Numbered from the stretch's first letter, positions 42,484 to 51,295 are shown. The stretch: DNA of 54,195 bases from Chitinivibrionales bacterium (GCA_035516255.1 DATJAL010000010.1:1-54195); one strand, 5' to 3'. Numbers and translations are program-made. Notes: generated by a model from the sequence alone, not told the origin.

Positions 42484-43581
42484 ATGAGTGCAGATAAAAG
42501 AGTGCTCGACGGCTCGCCGCGGGTTGATAGTGACGATGAAGAGCAGGAGCCGGAACCCGGCAGGATAATTCCGCTCAAAGATTTCCTGGAAAAATTAAAA
42601 GGCCGCAAGGACATATTCACCATTGACAAGGAATCGCGGCTGTCCAGGATTGAGACCGCGTGCCTCGCGCTTGCCTTTATCACCGGCGCCGTGTTCGCAA
42701 CGATCCACGTGGTGCGCGTGCCGCCGGATTTCATCGGCCCTGCTTTTAAGACCGGTGATCAGGGAACCGTCATTGTTTCACCGCAGGTGGTTGAGCTTAC
42801 GCCCACCAGCTACTTTACCAGCATGCCCAAGCCGCCCGCGAAAATAAAAGTATTAAAACCAACCGGTAAATACTATGGAAACGGGCAGCCTCATGGCGGC
42901 GTGGGAAGCCCTGCCTCCCGCATAGCGCGCATGAAGGCGTTCTGGATGAAGGCGAACCGCCTGATAGGAGTTGCTTCAACGGGCGTTGACCAGGGTGGAG
43001 CATCAACCGGCATTGACAAGGGCATTGATGTATGCCTTGTCGGCAAGAGGCCGCTTAAGAACGGCGGAGGACCTGGAACTGGGCGGCGGCTCGAGCCGGG
43101 AATCGGCGTAGGCACCGGAATAGGCCCGAGCGGTGTGCAGCCCGGCGTCGGTACCGGCCTTGACGACCCGCTTGCCAACCTCCTTGCACCCGACGGCGCG
43201 CCGCTGGACCCCAAGCCGAGGCAGCACGACAACGCTCTTGACAGAATCAACAAAGCTGCAAATGAGATCAACCATGCCATTCTCACCGGCGGAAGAACCA
43301 AGTCGAGCATCCTGCACACGGTCCAGGAAAACCTCATTACCATCAGGTATGCATACAACAAATGGCTGCGCCAGCATCCCAACACGGCGGGAAAAATCAC
43401 GGTGAAGTTCGCGATCGACGAATTCGGCAACGTGATCTTCTGCGACGTGCTCACCGCGACCCTGCAGGGTTCCGATCTGTCGGACCAGGTGATCGCCATT
43501 GTCAAGAAGTGGAACTTCGGTAAGATAGACAAGCCGGGGGACATAACAGAGGCTGTTTATCCTCTGGTGTTTTCAATGTGA
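42484..43581 (+). CDS. AgmX/PglI- or TonB-like membrane protein
   Basis: About 365 residues. I chose the ATG at 42484, five bases after AAGGAGG; an upstream frame start at 42433 has no site. An acidic cytoplasmic N-terminus is followed by one span (about residues 58-76, ACLALAFITGAVFATIHVV). A Gly/Pro-rich periplasmic linker with GIGVGTGIGPSGVQPGVG repeats follows. The C-terminal ~95 residues are an AgmX/TonB-C-like domain (GKITVKFAIDEFGNVIFCDV ... VKKWNFGKI). Such proteins link inner-membrane energy or motility systems to the outer envelope. No ExbB/ExbD partner is in the window. Confidence 0.82.
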   Translation: MSADKRVLDGSPRVDSDDEEQEPEPGRIIPLKDFLEKLKGRKDIFTIDKESRLSRIETACLALAFITGAVFATIHVVRVPPDFIGPAFKTGDQGTVIVSPQVVELTPTSYFTSMPKPPAKIKVLKPTGKYYGNGQPHGGVGSPASRIARMKAFWMKANRLIGVASTGVDQGGASTGIDKGIDVCLVGKRPLKNGGGPGTGRRLEPGIGVGTGIGPSGVQPGVGTGLDDPLANLLAPDGAPLDPKPRQHDNALDRINKAANEINHAILTGGRTKSSILHTVQENLITIRYAYNKWLRQHPNTAGKITVKFAIDEFGNVIFCDVLTATLQGSDLSDQVIAIVKKWNFGKIDKPGDITEAVYPLVFSM

Positions 43582-43657
43582 AGTTGGATGTCGGAAGTTT
43601 GAAGTTGAATGTTGAAAGCAAAATGCATATCAAAGAATAGAAATACGGAGGATAAAC

Positions 43658-43818
43658 AAATGCGAGCAGGCAGGACTGGAGGCCGCGCTGAAGCGCGGTG
43701 CTGCCCGGCGCCCCGCGAAGCGGCCTCGCGCCGTGGCAGCCCGAGGGCAAGCCCGAGACCGGAAGGAGGGCCGACCCCACGCCGAGCTTTTGCGAGGCGG
43801 AGGGAAACGCCATTTTAT
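43658..43818 (-). repeat. G+C-rich mosaic repeat, copy E (reverse)
   Basis: A reverse copy of the family core: GCGGTGCTGCCCGGCGCCCC, GCGAAGCGGCCTCGCGCCGT, GGCAGCCCGAGGGC. It ends with GGCGGAGGGAAACGCCATTT. It fills the gap between the AgmX-like gene and the sigma-factor promoter. Open frames on its minus strand are repeat artefacts. Confidence 0.8.
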
Positions 43819-43824
43819 TTTTAA

Positions 43825-43854
43825 TTGACATAATCAGTTTCCCTTTAGTAAAAT
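43825..43854 (+). promoter_or_regulatory. promoter of the ECF sigma gene, next to its start codon
   Basis: A perfect TTGACA (43825-43830), an 18-base spacer and TAAAAT (43849-43854) end nine bases before the ATG at 43864. No Shine-Dalgarno sequence fits between. The mRNA would be leaderless or have a leader of at most about three bases. Confidence 0.6.
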
Positions 43855-43863
43855 CTGATATTC

Positions 43864-44349
43864 ATGAACAACGAAGCCTTCAACGCCTTGTACAGCATCC
43901 ACGCCAAAAGCCTGTACAACTATATTCTATGGATGACCAGGAACACCGAGGCGAGCAAGGACATCCTCCAGACCATTTTCATACGGCTGTGGAAAAGCGA
44001 TTCGGCGCCGGATGACGAGGTTGGCATCAGGCGCTGGCTGTACACCATGGCCAAGAACGCCTGCTACGACACGTTCCGCGCTCATTCGCGCTTTTCTCGG
44101 TTGCGCGCGCATTACACCGCCGATTTCCAGAGCACCGACACCGACCCGCACGACGGATTTTTCTGGGACATGCTCGAGGAGCTTTCTGAAACCGAGCGGT
44201 GCATATTGTATCTTCATCTCAAGGCCGGGTATTCGTATGCCGAGATAGGCCGCATCGTGGACCTCACCGAAAGCAACGTGCGCGTGAAGATGTGCCGGGC
44301 GATCAAGCGGCTGAGGGACGTATGCGCAAGGAGCAAGACGCATGGATAG
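43864..44349 (+). CDS. ECF-type RNA polymerase sigma factor
   Basis: 161 residues. Region 2 includes LYNYILWMTRNTEASKDILQTIFIRLWK (core binding and -10 recognition). Region 4 is the LSETERCILYLHLKAGYSYAEIGRIVDLTESNVRVKMCRAI helix-turn-helix for -35 recognition. The two are joined by a short linker, as in extracytoplasmic-function factors. It overlaps the anti-sigma candidate by eight bases. Its regulon is unknown; the AgmX-like and GH57-like genes are neighbours. Confidence 0.92.
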   Translation: MNNEAFNALYSIHAKSLYNYILWMTRNTEASKDILQTIFIRLWKSDSAPDDEVGIRRWLYTMAKNACYDTFRAHSRFSRLRAHYTADFQSTDTDPHDGFFWDMLEELSETERCILYLHLKAGYSYAEIGRIVDLTESNVRVKMCRAIKRLRDVCARSKTHG

Positions 44350-44683
44350 CAAGCAGGTGCATGTGCCGGACGAAGAGGCGCTCATCGAGAAGGTGATGTC
44401 CGGCAAGACCGACGAGCTTCTCCCCCACCTCCGGGAATGCCCGGACTGCGCCCGCTTTGTCAAGGAAATCCAGGAGGTCAAGACCGGCCTCTCGTCCATC
44501 GAGGACGAGGAACCGCCGCCGCTGCGCCTTGACAAAGCAAAAAAGAAGTCACCGCTCCCGCTTGTCACACCGTGGATACAGGACCTACCGCACGAATGGT
44601 ACCGGAATCCGTTTATTTTGAGTTTCGGTTTTCTTATGGTGGTATTGGTTCTGTATGTGTTGGTAGTTTTTGTTTTTAAATGA
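44342..44683 (+). CDS. zinc-finger anti-sigma factor candidate
   Basis: 113 residues. A zinc-binding anti-sigma motif H-x3-C-x2-C is present (LLPHLRECPDCARFV, about residues 29-43), then a Pro/Lys-rich linker and one C-terminal span (PFILSFGFLMVVLVLYVLVVFVF). The short periplasmic part is almost absent. Overlap with the sigma gene and this architecture fit a membrane anti-sigma factor that holds the sigma factor until a signal arrives. Confidence 0.82.
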   Translation: MDSKQVHVPDEEALIEKVMSGKTDELLPHLRECPDCARFVKEIQEVKTGLSSIEDEEPPPLRLDKAKKKSPLPLVTPWIQDLPHEWYRNPFILSFGFLMVVLVLYVLVVFVFK

Positions 44684-44689
44684 AAAATA

Positions 44690-44938
44690 TCCGGGCGAGA
44701 GGTCGCGCCGGGGGCGGCCGCAGGCCGTCGCTGAAAGCGCGGTGCTGCCCGGACGCCGCCGCGAAGCGGCCTCGCGCCGTGGCAGCCCGAGCCGTAGGCG
44801 AGACCGGAGGGACGACCCTTGTGACCCTTGGAAATCCCTGACGAGGGAGAAGTGCCCGAAGGGGTAGAACCGGTGCCGTGACCGGCAGGCGCCATGATTA
44901 TTTAGGTAGTTATGAAACAGGCCGGACTTCCCCCGCCA
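44690..44938 (-). repeat. G+C-rich mosaic repeat, copy F (reverse, longest)
   Basis: The most complete copy (about 250 bases). It joins the core to the module shared with copy D (44811-44852, 42 of 42 identical to 17598-17639 inverted) and the end module shared with copy A (44866-44906, 41 of 41 identical to 7233-7273 inverted). It finishes with ACTTCCCCCGCCA. It occupies most of the 334-base gap before the GH57-like gene. Confidence 0.85.
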
Positions 44939-44979
44939 GAATTTTTACATATTTAATAATAATTTCTATTCATTACCCG

Positions 44980-45008
44980 TTGTCTCACTCCCCCGGCCAT
45001 TATATACT
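44980..45008 (+). promoter_or_regulatory. promoter of the GH57-like operon, next to its start codon
   Basis: TTGTCT (44980-44985), a 17-base spacer and TATACT (45003-45008) end nine bases before the ATG at 45018. There is no Shine-Dalgarno sequence, so the mRNA would be leaderless or nearly so. Confidence 0.6.
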
Positions 45009-45017
45009 TTAACTATT

Positions 45018-46946
45018 ATGAAGCGCCATTCCATCGCCTTTCTCATCCATCCGTTTAAAAATTCCCTGATCCCAAAAAACAAGTTCAGGGAGGCGGTGAA
45101 CGCGTTTGCCGAGACGGTGATCGAGATCGGCTCCGCATACCAGAACATCAGGCTCAACCTCGTGATGCCCGGCTATTTTCTCGAGGCGATTGACCCTATG
45201 CTTCTTTTACAGCTGCGTGAGATGCACAAGAAAGGCTCCATCGAATGGTTGACAACAGGGTATACCGAGCCGTTTTTGAGCTTTTCGCCGCAGTGGCTCC
45301 TCAACGAAAACCTCAAGCACGGCATGACCTTGTTCCAAGAATACGCGGGTACCCGGCCGACCGGCTTTGTGCCGCCCTTTTCGAATTGGGAGCCATCGTA
45401 CATCGACACGCTGGCCGAAAACGGCATCCAGCACATCGTGCTGTCGCGCTCCCTGCTCGCAAGCCAGTACCGGCCGCGGCTCGGCTACTGGATCACCGAG
45501 TTCGCCGGCTCCGCGACCGTGCTGTTCCCGGTGCATTCGGTGTATCCATCGGCCGTGGCGCGGAACATGGAGGCGTGGATTCAGGAGCAGTTCAGCGCCG
45601 ACACCAGCGACATTGCGCCTGTCAAGCTTTTATGCATAGACTTCCTGTGCCCGCTCCTGTCGCAGGACGTGAACATCGCCCAGGACGGGCTCAAGCAGAC
45701 CGCCGCAGCGTTCGAGAGGCTGCTGCTTACCTATCAGCCGATCCGCTTCACGGAATTCCTTTCGTCGAACCCTCCGCTGGGGCTCATGTACCTTCCGCAG
45801 AGCCTGGTGATCCGGCGCGACGACGCCGACCCCGCGCCGCATTTCCTCAACTACCTGCATTCGTTCGACCAGATCGGCATCGTGCAGCGCAAGCTCATGG
45901 ACATCGCCGACGCCATCGAGCTCCGCAAGGACGCCAAGCACACCGAGCCGGTGCGCAAGACGCTCTTCTTTGTCCAGGACATCAACCGATACCTTCCCTC
46001 CACCACGAGCGGTTTCACGCGGCTGCGCGACCGCATGTGGTGCTTTGACCGGCTCATCGAGCTCGAGCGCGCGCTGCGGGAGCGCGACGACATCGCCGGC
46101 GGCCAAATCCGCATCGCCGACTTTTTGCGCAACGGCGGCAAATGCATCATCATGACAAACAAGAATATTGCCGTGTACCTCGACCATAAGAACGGCGGCG
46201 GCGTGTTCGAGCTGGACTTCAGGCGCAGGCGCGTGAACGTGTGCGCGGGCTATAACCCGTCGCGCCACGCGCTGCCCATGGTGATCGAGCCCGGGCTTTC
46301 CTACACGCTTTTCGTGGACCGCTTCGTGGACGCCGCGACCCAGGCCGAGCAGTACCGGTCGAGGAACGCGGCCGAGCTCGGCGATTTTTATTCCGGCGCC
46401 TACGATTACAAGATCAAGAAGACCGACGCGAGCATCAAGGCCTCCCTGTACCGGCAGGGTTCGCTGCTGCAGGGCGACAAGAACTGCCCGCTTTCCATGG
46501 AAAAGGTGCTGGGCCTTGAAAAAGACCAGCCCGCGCTCCCGTTTGTCTATCAGATCACCAACAATTCGCTCACGCCCTATTTATTCAGGATCGCCGTCGA
46601 GCTCACGTTTTCCCTGCCCGGCATCGCGGACAACACCGCGTACCTCATGTACGGAAAAGAAAAACGCGCCGCGCTCAAGGACGGCCTGGCCGAGCTTTCA
46701 CAGGTGTCGCAATGGCTGCTGTGCGACCCGGCGTGCGGGGTGATGATTCACTGCACGCTGCAGAAGCCCGTGGACGTCTGGTGCTTTCCCGCGGTGCCGC
46801 CCGGCGTCGACCCGCAGCAGGCCGAGGCCATCACCCTCGTGCTCACCGCGCCGGTCACGCTTGACGGAAGCGGAATGTGGTCGCTTCTCGGCAAGCTGCG
46901 GTTCAGGCGCATGGCCCTTACAAGGAAACCCGCCGATGAGATCTGA
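45018..46946 (+). CDS. glycoside hydrolase family 57-like protein, probable loss of catalytic nucleophile
   Basis: 642 residues with the GH57 alpha-glucanotransferase layout: an N-terminal beta/alpha barrel (residues ~1-310), a helical part, then beta-rich DUF1925/DUF1926-like domains (~390-640). The barrel start IAFLIHPFKNS and the segment FVPPFSNWEPSYIDTLAENGIQHIVLS align with the WLTERVWEP nucleophile region. The catalytic Glu position is Phe (about residue 121). The usual DDGEKFG acid motif is also not evident. It may bind rather than cleave alpha-glucan. The gene overlaps the STAS gene by 11 bases. Confidence 0.72.
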   Translation: MKRHSIAFLIHPFKNSLIPKNKFREAVNAFAETVIEIGSAYQNIRLNLVMPGYFLEAIDPMLLLQLREMHKKGSIEWLTTGYTEPFLSFSPQWLLNENLKHGMTLFQEYAGTRPTGFVPPFSNWEPSYIDTLAENGIQHIVLSRSLLASQYRPRLGYWITEFAGSATVLFPVHSVYPSAVARNMEAWIQEQFSADTSDIAPVKLLCIDFLCPLLSQDVNIAQDGLKQTAAAFERLLLTYQPIRFTEFLSSNPPLGLMYLPQSLVIRRDDADPAPHFLNYLHSFDQIGIVQRKLMDIADAIELRKDAKHTEPVRKTLFFVQDINRYLPSTTSGFTRLRDRMWCFDRLIELERALRERDDIAGGQIRIADFLRNGGKCIIMTNKNIAVYLDHKNGGGVFELDFRRRRVNVCAGYNPSRHALPMVIEPGLSYTLFVDRFVDAATQAEQYRSRNAAELGDFYSGAYDYKIKKTDASIKASLYRQGSLLQGDKNCPLSMEKVLGLEKDQPALPFVYQITNNSLTPYLFRIAVELTFSLPGIADNTAYLMYGKEKRAALKDGLAELSQVSQWLLCDPACGVMIHCTLQKPVDVWCFPAVPPGVDPQQAEAITLVLTAPVTLDGSGMWSLLGKLRFRRMALTRKPADEI

Positions 46947-47565
46947 GGCGCTCGATATCACGTTGGAGGGCAGGGGACGCACCCTCTGGCTGTTTCTGTC
47001 CGGCCCGTTCCACCAGGAGCAGGTGCCAAGCATGCGCGAGAAAATCGCCGGCCTCATCGACGACGGCAACCGGCATCTCGTGATAGACCTCGAAAACGTT
47101 ATTGACATAGACGAATCGGCGACGCAGATGTTCCTTTCCCTGCTCAACATGATGCGCAGCAAGGGCGGCGACATCTGGTTCATTTTCAAAAACGAGAACG
47201 TGTCCAAGGCGTTCGGGCCGTTCAAGACCATTTTTCCGGTGTATCCCGACGCGCAGTCGCTTCCGGCCGGCGGGTTTCTGTCGTCGCTGCGCCGCAGCAG
47301 CAGGATGCTCTCACGGAAAACCGGGATACGGCTGTCGCGGCCCATCGCCCTCACCCTGCTGGTCACGCTGTTCGGGTGGATCCTTACCCTCATGGTCATC
47401 ATCTATGTCCAGAGCCAGCAGATCCACCGGCAGGAGACGCAGATCAGAACATTGACTGAATGGAACAGCGCCGCCGGCGCGGAACTCAAGGAGCTCCGCG
47501 AGCGCATCAAGCCGCTCGAGCAGCTCGGCGTCCTCAAGGACAGCGCGCCCAAGAAAAAGCCATGA
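46936..47565 (+). CDS. STAS-domain membrane protein
   Basis: 209 residues. Residues ~1-105 are a STAS domain of the anti-sigma-antagonist type (LWLFLSGPFHQEQVPSM ... HLVIDLENVIDIDESATQMFLSLL), with serine 61 near the usual phosphorylation site. A basic stretch (RRSSRMLSRKTGIRLSR) leads to one span (about 138-158), then a periplasmic coiled coil. It overlaps the GH57-like gene by 11 bases and the transglycosylase gene by four. Most STAS proteins are soluble, so membrane anchoring beside a wall enzyme is unusual. Confidence 0.78.
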   Translation: MRSEALDITLEGRGRTLWLFLSGPFHQEQVPSMREKIAGLIDDGNRHLVIDLENVIDIDESATQMFLSLLNMMRSKGGDIWFIFKNENVSKAFGPFKTIFPVYPDAQSLPAGGFLSSLRRSSRMLSRKTGIRLSRPIALTLLVTLFGWILTLMVIIYVQSQQIHRQETQIRTLTEWNSAAGAELKELRERIKPLEQLGVLKDSAPKKKP

Positions 47566-48323
47566 GCACCACGCCTTCAGCGCAGGCACTGCGCCTCGGC
47601 CTTCTTGTCCACGGGAACAAGATCTGGATCTCCGAGTTTCTCAGCATTTTCCTTGTGTCAAGCGTCCTGCTCGTGTTCTTCGCCCTCACCCTGCTCATCA
47701 TCATCAATGAGACGCTGCTCCACGCAAACGAGCAGCGCATCGCCACGCTGTCGTCGCAGAAGCAGGCCATGGTAAAAATGCTCGCCGACGTTTCGTCCAC
47801 CGTGAAAATCATGGAGTCCATGCGCGCCGTCCTGGGCGCCAGGGTGCCTTCCCAGACCTGCGCCCAGCTCGCCGGCCTCGTCAAGGAGAGCAGTTCCGCC
47901 TTCGGCTACGATCCGCTGCTGCTGCTCGCCGTGATCGAGGTGGAGAGCAAGTTTTCGGCGCGCGCATCGGGAAAGTACAGAAGCGGCATCGCAAGCGGCG
48001 CGTTCGGTCTCATGCAGCTCAAGCTCGAGACGGCGCAGGAAATCGCGGCGAGCCTCGGCATGAAGGTGAGCAGCGCCCGCGACCTGTACCGGCCCGAGGT
48101 GAACGTGGCCCTCGGCGTGGCATACCTCACGCAGCTCATTGCCCAGTTCAAAAGCTTCAAGCTCGGACTGCTGGCCTACAACCAGGGCCCGGGCGTGATC
48201 CTCGAGCAGCTCGCCTCCCAGCAACCGCTGTCGATTGACTATTACCACAGGGTGTTGAGAAAGTATTACAAGTTCAGGGCGGTGACGGACAGTCTGGAAC
48301 TGGCGGGGATTAATAATAAATAA
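47562..48323 (+). CDS. membrane-bound lytic transglycosylase (SLT domain)
   Basis: 253 residues: one N-terminal span (about 26-50, FLSIFLVSSVLLVFFALTLLI), a coiled-coil stalk, then an SLT domain from about residue 105. The catalytic glutamate is in LAVIEVESKF. GAFGLMQLKLETAQEI and the late AYNQGPG motif complete the family signature. It cleaves peptidoglycan glycan strands to 1,6-anhydro-muropeptides on the periplasmic face. The ATG overlaps the STAS stop (ATGA). It ends a three-gene operon. Confidence 0.88.
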   Translation: MSTTPSAQALRLGLLVHGNKIWISEFLSIFLVSSVLLVFFALTLLIIINETLLHANEQRIATLSSQKQAMVKMLADVSSTVKIMESMRAVLGARVPSQTCAQLAGLVKESSSAFGYDPLLLLAVIEVESKFSARASGKYRSGIASGAFGLMQLKLETAQEIAASLGMKVSSARDLYRPEVNVALGVAYLTQLIAQFKSFKLGLLAYNQGPGVILEQLASQQPLSIDYYHRVLRKYYKFRAVTDSLELAGINNK

Positions 48324-48326
48324 ATA

Positions 48327-48690
48327 AAATGGGCGTTTCCCGAGATCAGGACGTTAGTTTCCCGCCCTGATCTCGGGTCGGCCCTCACTCCGGTCTCGGG
48401 CTCGCCCTCGGGCCGTGGCAGCGCCGCGCGCAGACATTTTCTACCGCGAATTCTTTCCCCCTTATCAAGGTGGATACCGCCGGAGGCGGAGGGGGATGGT
48501 CCAAGAGGGTTGAGTTGCGAAGGGGCGACGCCTCGCGAGCGTAATGCGAGCGACCTCGCGCGCCCCCTTTGCTGGAGGGGGTGTGCCCCCGGATTACCCC
48601 CGCCTTCCTGGTGTACATTTCCATTTTAGCAAGGAAGGCGGCGGAAGCCGGGGCCCGGGGGAAACGCGAAGCGGTGCCCCCACCAAACTA
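48327..48690. repeat. gene-free gap with mosaic-repeat modules, copy G
   Basis: Bases 48327-48428 open with AAATGGGCGTTTCCC. They carry CCGGTCTCGGGCTCGCCCTC, which matches the centre of copy E, then GGGCCGTGGCAGC. From 48469 on there are CCCCCT/AGGGGG and CGCC/GGCG palindromic pieces, ending with GGGGGAAACGCGAAGCGGTG and CCCCCACCAAA. No gene is credible here. Confidence 0.6.
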
Positions 48691-50628
48691 TTAATTTCTC
48701 ACATTGACAATTTCAACAATAACTTTCATTACACAGATCCCCATTGCAACCGGCAATATCCCGAACAGAGGCACCAACACCGTCGAACACAGCGCCATCC
48801 CCATTGCCCCGCCGAAAACATCGGCGGCGTAGAGCGGCCCGATGCCGGTTGACTGGCGCGACACGATCTGGCCGCCGCCGAGAACGCCCATGCCCGCGTG
48901 AAGGAGATAAAACAGAAACGCGGGCGGGCAGGGAATGGCCCACAACAGCGCAAGGCTTCCGGCACAGTACAGGCCTATTGCCGAATCGGAAAACGGGAGT
49001 TTCTTGACGAGCGCGCCGAGTGCGAAGCCGGCGGTGAGCGCGACGAGCAGCAGGGAGACGCGCGAATATAGCGCGCCGTAGGTCGCCTGGTACATGAGCA
49101 GAAGGCTTACGGAATACAGGCCGATCGCGAGCCCGCTCGTCGCTACCGAAAGCCCTTCACGCGTTTTGGGGAGAAACCAGATGACCGCAGCGCATACTAC
49201 AAAAAGAAAGACCGCAAGGAGCACGACGCTGTTCTTGAAGAGCTCCAGCCAGGTCTGCAGGCCCAGAAACAGCGTTAAAGGCCGGTCCTTGGTGTTGATC
49301 AATTCGTTTGACGGCTTTTTGTTAGCCTCGGCCAGCCGTTCTTCAGACAGGCCCGGGATAATCGTTGATGAGAGGTACTCGGTGCCAACAGGCACCTTCC
49401 ATGTTTTTGCGAGGGACGCATCCGACGCCATGAAGGTATATCCTTCGCCGGGAAACACCAGCACGTTTTTAAACACGGCGCCGAGAGTGGCATGCAAGGC
49501 GTCATACATTTTCTTTTCCGGAGGGCTCATATAATTTTCGGAAAACGCCAGGGTGAAGGTCACGATGCCGGAATCAGCCAACAGTGACTTGACATGGCGG
49601 AAAAACGATTCCGTATAAAACCGGTTTTCCACGGCGCTGCGCGGAACGCCCGCCCCGATGAACACGATGCCGAACTTCTCCGCCGGTAAAAATGTCTCGG
49701 GCGATACAAGAAGGCTTCCCTTGCGCGCAAGCTTTGGCTCCGTCTCGATGTCGGTCACCGCAAGGCTTGAATACTTGGCCAGCTCGGCGCAATGCCCCCG
49801 GTCAAGGATCACGAGTGCTTGTTTTTCAGAAGGCCGTTGCGCCATGGGAATGTGCACCGCCTGCTCAAGCGCCGGCTTTTGCAGGTTCGATTTGTACACC
49901 ACGCCGTTCTGTAGAAACGTGGTGTCTTTCCCGGAAACGACAGGCACTATTTCGCCTTCATGGCCGTACAGTATCCGGTTGACCGGAACGTTGTATTTCC
50001 ACTGTATCGAAGGGCCGTCAAGGGCCCACAAAGCAACAAGGGCCGCGGCCGCAACGGCAAACTGCCATGGGCTTCCCAAACAGAGCCACAGCAGCGGCAG
50101 CGCCGCAAAGACAACGATGAAACTGTTATGGACAAACAGGAGTATGCAGGCGTACACGCACAGCGCGCCGGCAACGCCGCCCGAGTTTTCCCATCCGTAA
50201 AGTTGCCTGGAGTTTTGCCCGGAGGAAAACAACCTGCCCAGCACATAGCCGTTGATAACGGTCACCGGCGCCTCGCTCGCCATGAGAATGCCGAGCATGG
50301 CAAGCGGCGAAACCGTCTGTCCCTGTAAAAGCGGCAGGCGGCCTGCCCTGACGAGAAACATGCCCGCAATTGCGGCAATGATAAGGAGCGCTGCCGGCGT
50401 TCGCGCGTTGAAAGACCGCGTTTTTTCCGCGCGGGCACGCGCGGCGAGCGCGGTGCCGAGGCCGGTGCACGCAAGCCACACGCTCAGAATCATGCCGATG
50501 GAAATTTCGTTGCCGGAAAACACGGAAAGGCATTCGCGGAAATACACGCTCTGCACGGCGGCGGAAAAAACGCCCGCGGAAAAAATCAGCAGGGCCGGGC
50601 TGCTACTGCTCCTCGAAATGCACGGCAC
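48691..50628 (-). CDS. spermidine synthase-like integral membrane protein
   Basis: 645 residues. Seven or so N-terminal spans (residues ~10-200) are followed by a soluble Rossmann-like part (about 205-430, with LVILDRGHCAELAKYSSLAVTDIETEP in place of the usual spermidine-synthase GGGxG motif). A second group of about six spans ends at the C-terminus. This is the fused MFS/spermidine-synthase architecture, but the SAM-binding glycine motif is degraded, so polyamine synthesis is doubtful. It overlaps the AMMECR1-domain gene by 26 bases. Confidence 0.75.
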   Translation of the reverse strand: MPCISRSSSSPALLIFSAGVFSAAVQSVYFRECLSVFSGNEISIGMILSVWLACTGLGTALAARARAEKTRSFNARTPAALLIIAAIAGMFLVRAGRLPLLQGQTVSPLAMLGILMASEAPVTVINGYVLGRLFSSGQNSRQLYGWENSGGVAGALCVYACILLFVHNSFIVVFAALPLLWLCLGSPWQFAVAAAALVALWALDGPSIQWKYNVPVNRILYGHEGEIVPVVSGKDTTFLQNGVVYKSNLQKPALEQAVHIPMAQRPSEKQALVILDRGHCAELAKYSSLAVTDIETEPKLARKGSLLVSPETFLPAEKFGIVFIGAGVPRSAVENRFYTESFFRHVKSLLADSGIVTFTLAFSENYMSPPEKKMYDALHATLGAVFKNVLVFPGEGYTFMASDASLAKTWKVPVGTEYLSSTIIPGLSEERLAEANKKPSNELINTKDRPLTLFLGLQTWLELFKNSVVLLAVFLFVVCAAVIWFLPKTREGLSVATSGLAIGLYSVSLLLMYQATYGALYSRVSLLLVALTAGFALGALVKKLPFSDSAIGLYCAGSLALLWAIPCPPAFLFYLLHAGMGVLGGGQIVSRQSTGIGPLYAADVFGGAMGMALCSTVLVPLFGILPVAMGICVMKVIVEIVNVRN

Positions 50629-51295
50629 GGTAGCGCTTCACTTCTGCTGTTTTCCACCCGTCCGGCGGCATGCCGCCCTTCAGGGAAAGGTGCTCGAGGA
50701 AATCGACCTTGTCCGGGAGCTGGCCCCACACCTGCGGTAGAAAGGTTGACTGATGGTAACCCTTGGTGAGGATGATGCCGTCCTCGCCGGGCACGAGCCG
50801 GGCGAGGAGGTCGTCGGGATCTTTGTACGTTAACGGCACGGGTTTGGTCAGCACCGAAACCTCCACCTTGATGTCGCCGAGCTCGGCCGGCCTCACCGGC
50901 GGAAAACGCGGGTCTTCGAGCGCGGCGTTCCTGGCGTTGTCCATCACTGCCTCGAACAGCGGCTTGATGCCCTCGATGTACCCGATGCAGCCGCGCAGCT
51001 CGCCTTTCTTCGTGAGCGTCACAAAGCAGCCGCGGAATTCCTTGGTCATGCTCGGCGTGTCGGACGGCGCGACCGGCGCCTGGTCCTTTACCGCGGCCTC
51101 GAGGTTCCGGCGCGCGAGCTTGAGCAAAAACGCCTTGACATCCGGCGATAATTCGTCGGGCGAGGACGCCTGTTTTTTTGCATCGACGGCTTGTTTTTTC
51201 CCGTCCGGCTTGGGCGAAGCGTCGCAATTGATGGAGTTCATAAGCAGTGCTCCGAGGATAAGGACAATGGAAGGAATTATTGCAAAGGGTTTCAT
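50603..51295 (-). CDS. amrA: AmmeMemoRadiSam system protein A (AMMECR1 domain), exported
   Basis: 230 residues. The AMMECR1 fold spans ~70-225, with the family signature LRGCIGYIEG and the RFPPVRPAEL and DGIILTKGYHQSTFLPQVW motifs. Unlike human AMMECR1, the N-terminus is a signal peptide (MKPFAIIPSIVLILGALLMN, with a possible lipid cysteine in SINC), followed by a Lys/Ala-rich linker. AAGGAGC lies seven bases before the start. The system's function in bacteria is unknown. Confidence 0.88.
   Translation of the reverse strand: MKPFAIIPSIVLILGALLMNSINCDASPKPDGKKQAVDAKKQASSPDELSPDVKAFLLKLARRNLEAAVKDQAPVAPSDTPSMTKEFRGCFVTLTKKGELRGCIGYIEGIKPLFEAVMDNARNAALEDPRFPPVRPAELGDIKVEVSVLTKPVPLTYKDPDDLLARLVPGEDGIILTKGYHQSTFLPQVWGQLPDKVDFLEHLSLKGGMPPDGWKTAEVKRYRAVHFEEQ

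Noticed and set aside
43927-44895. Minus-strand open frame of 322 codons across the sigma and anti-sigma genes and a mosaic repeat
   Set aside because: Its N-terminal part is translated from mosaic repeat copy F and the rest is antisense to the sigma gene.
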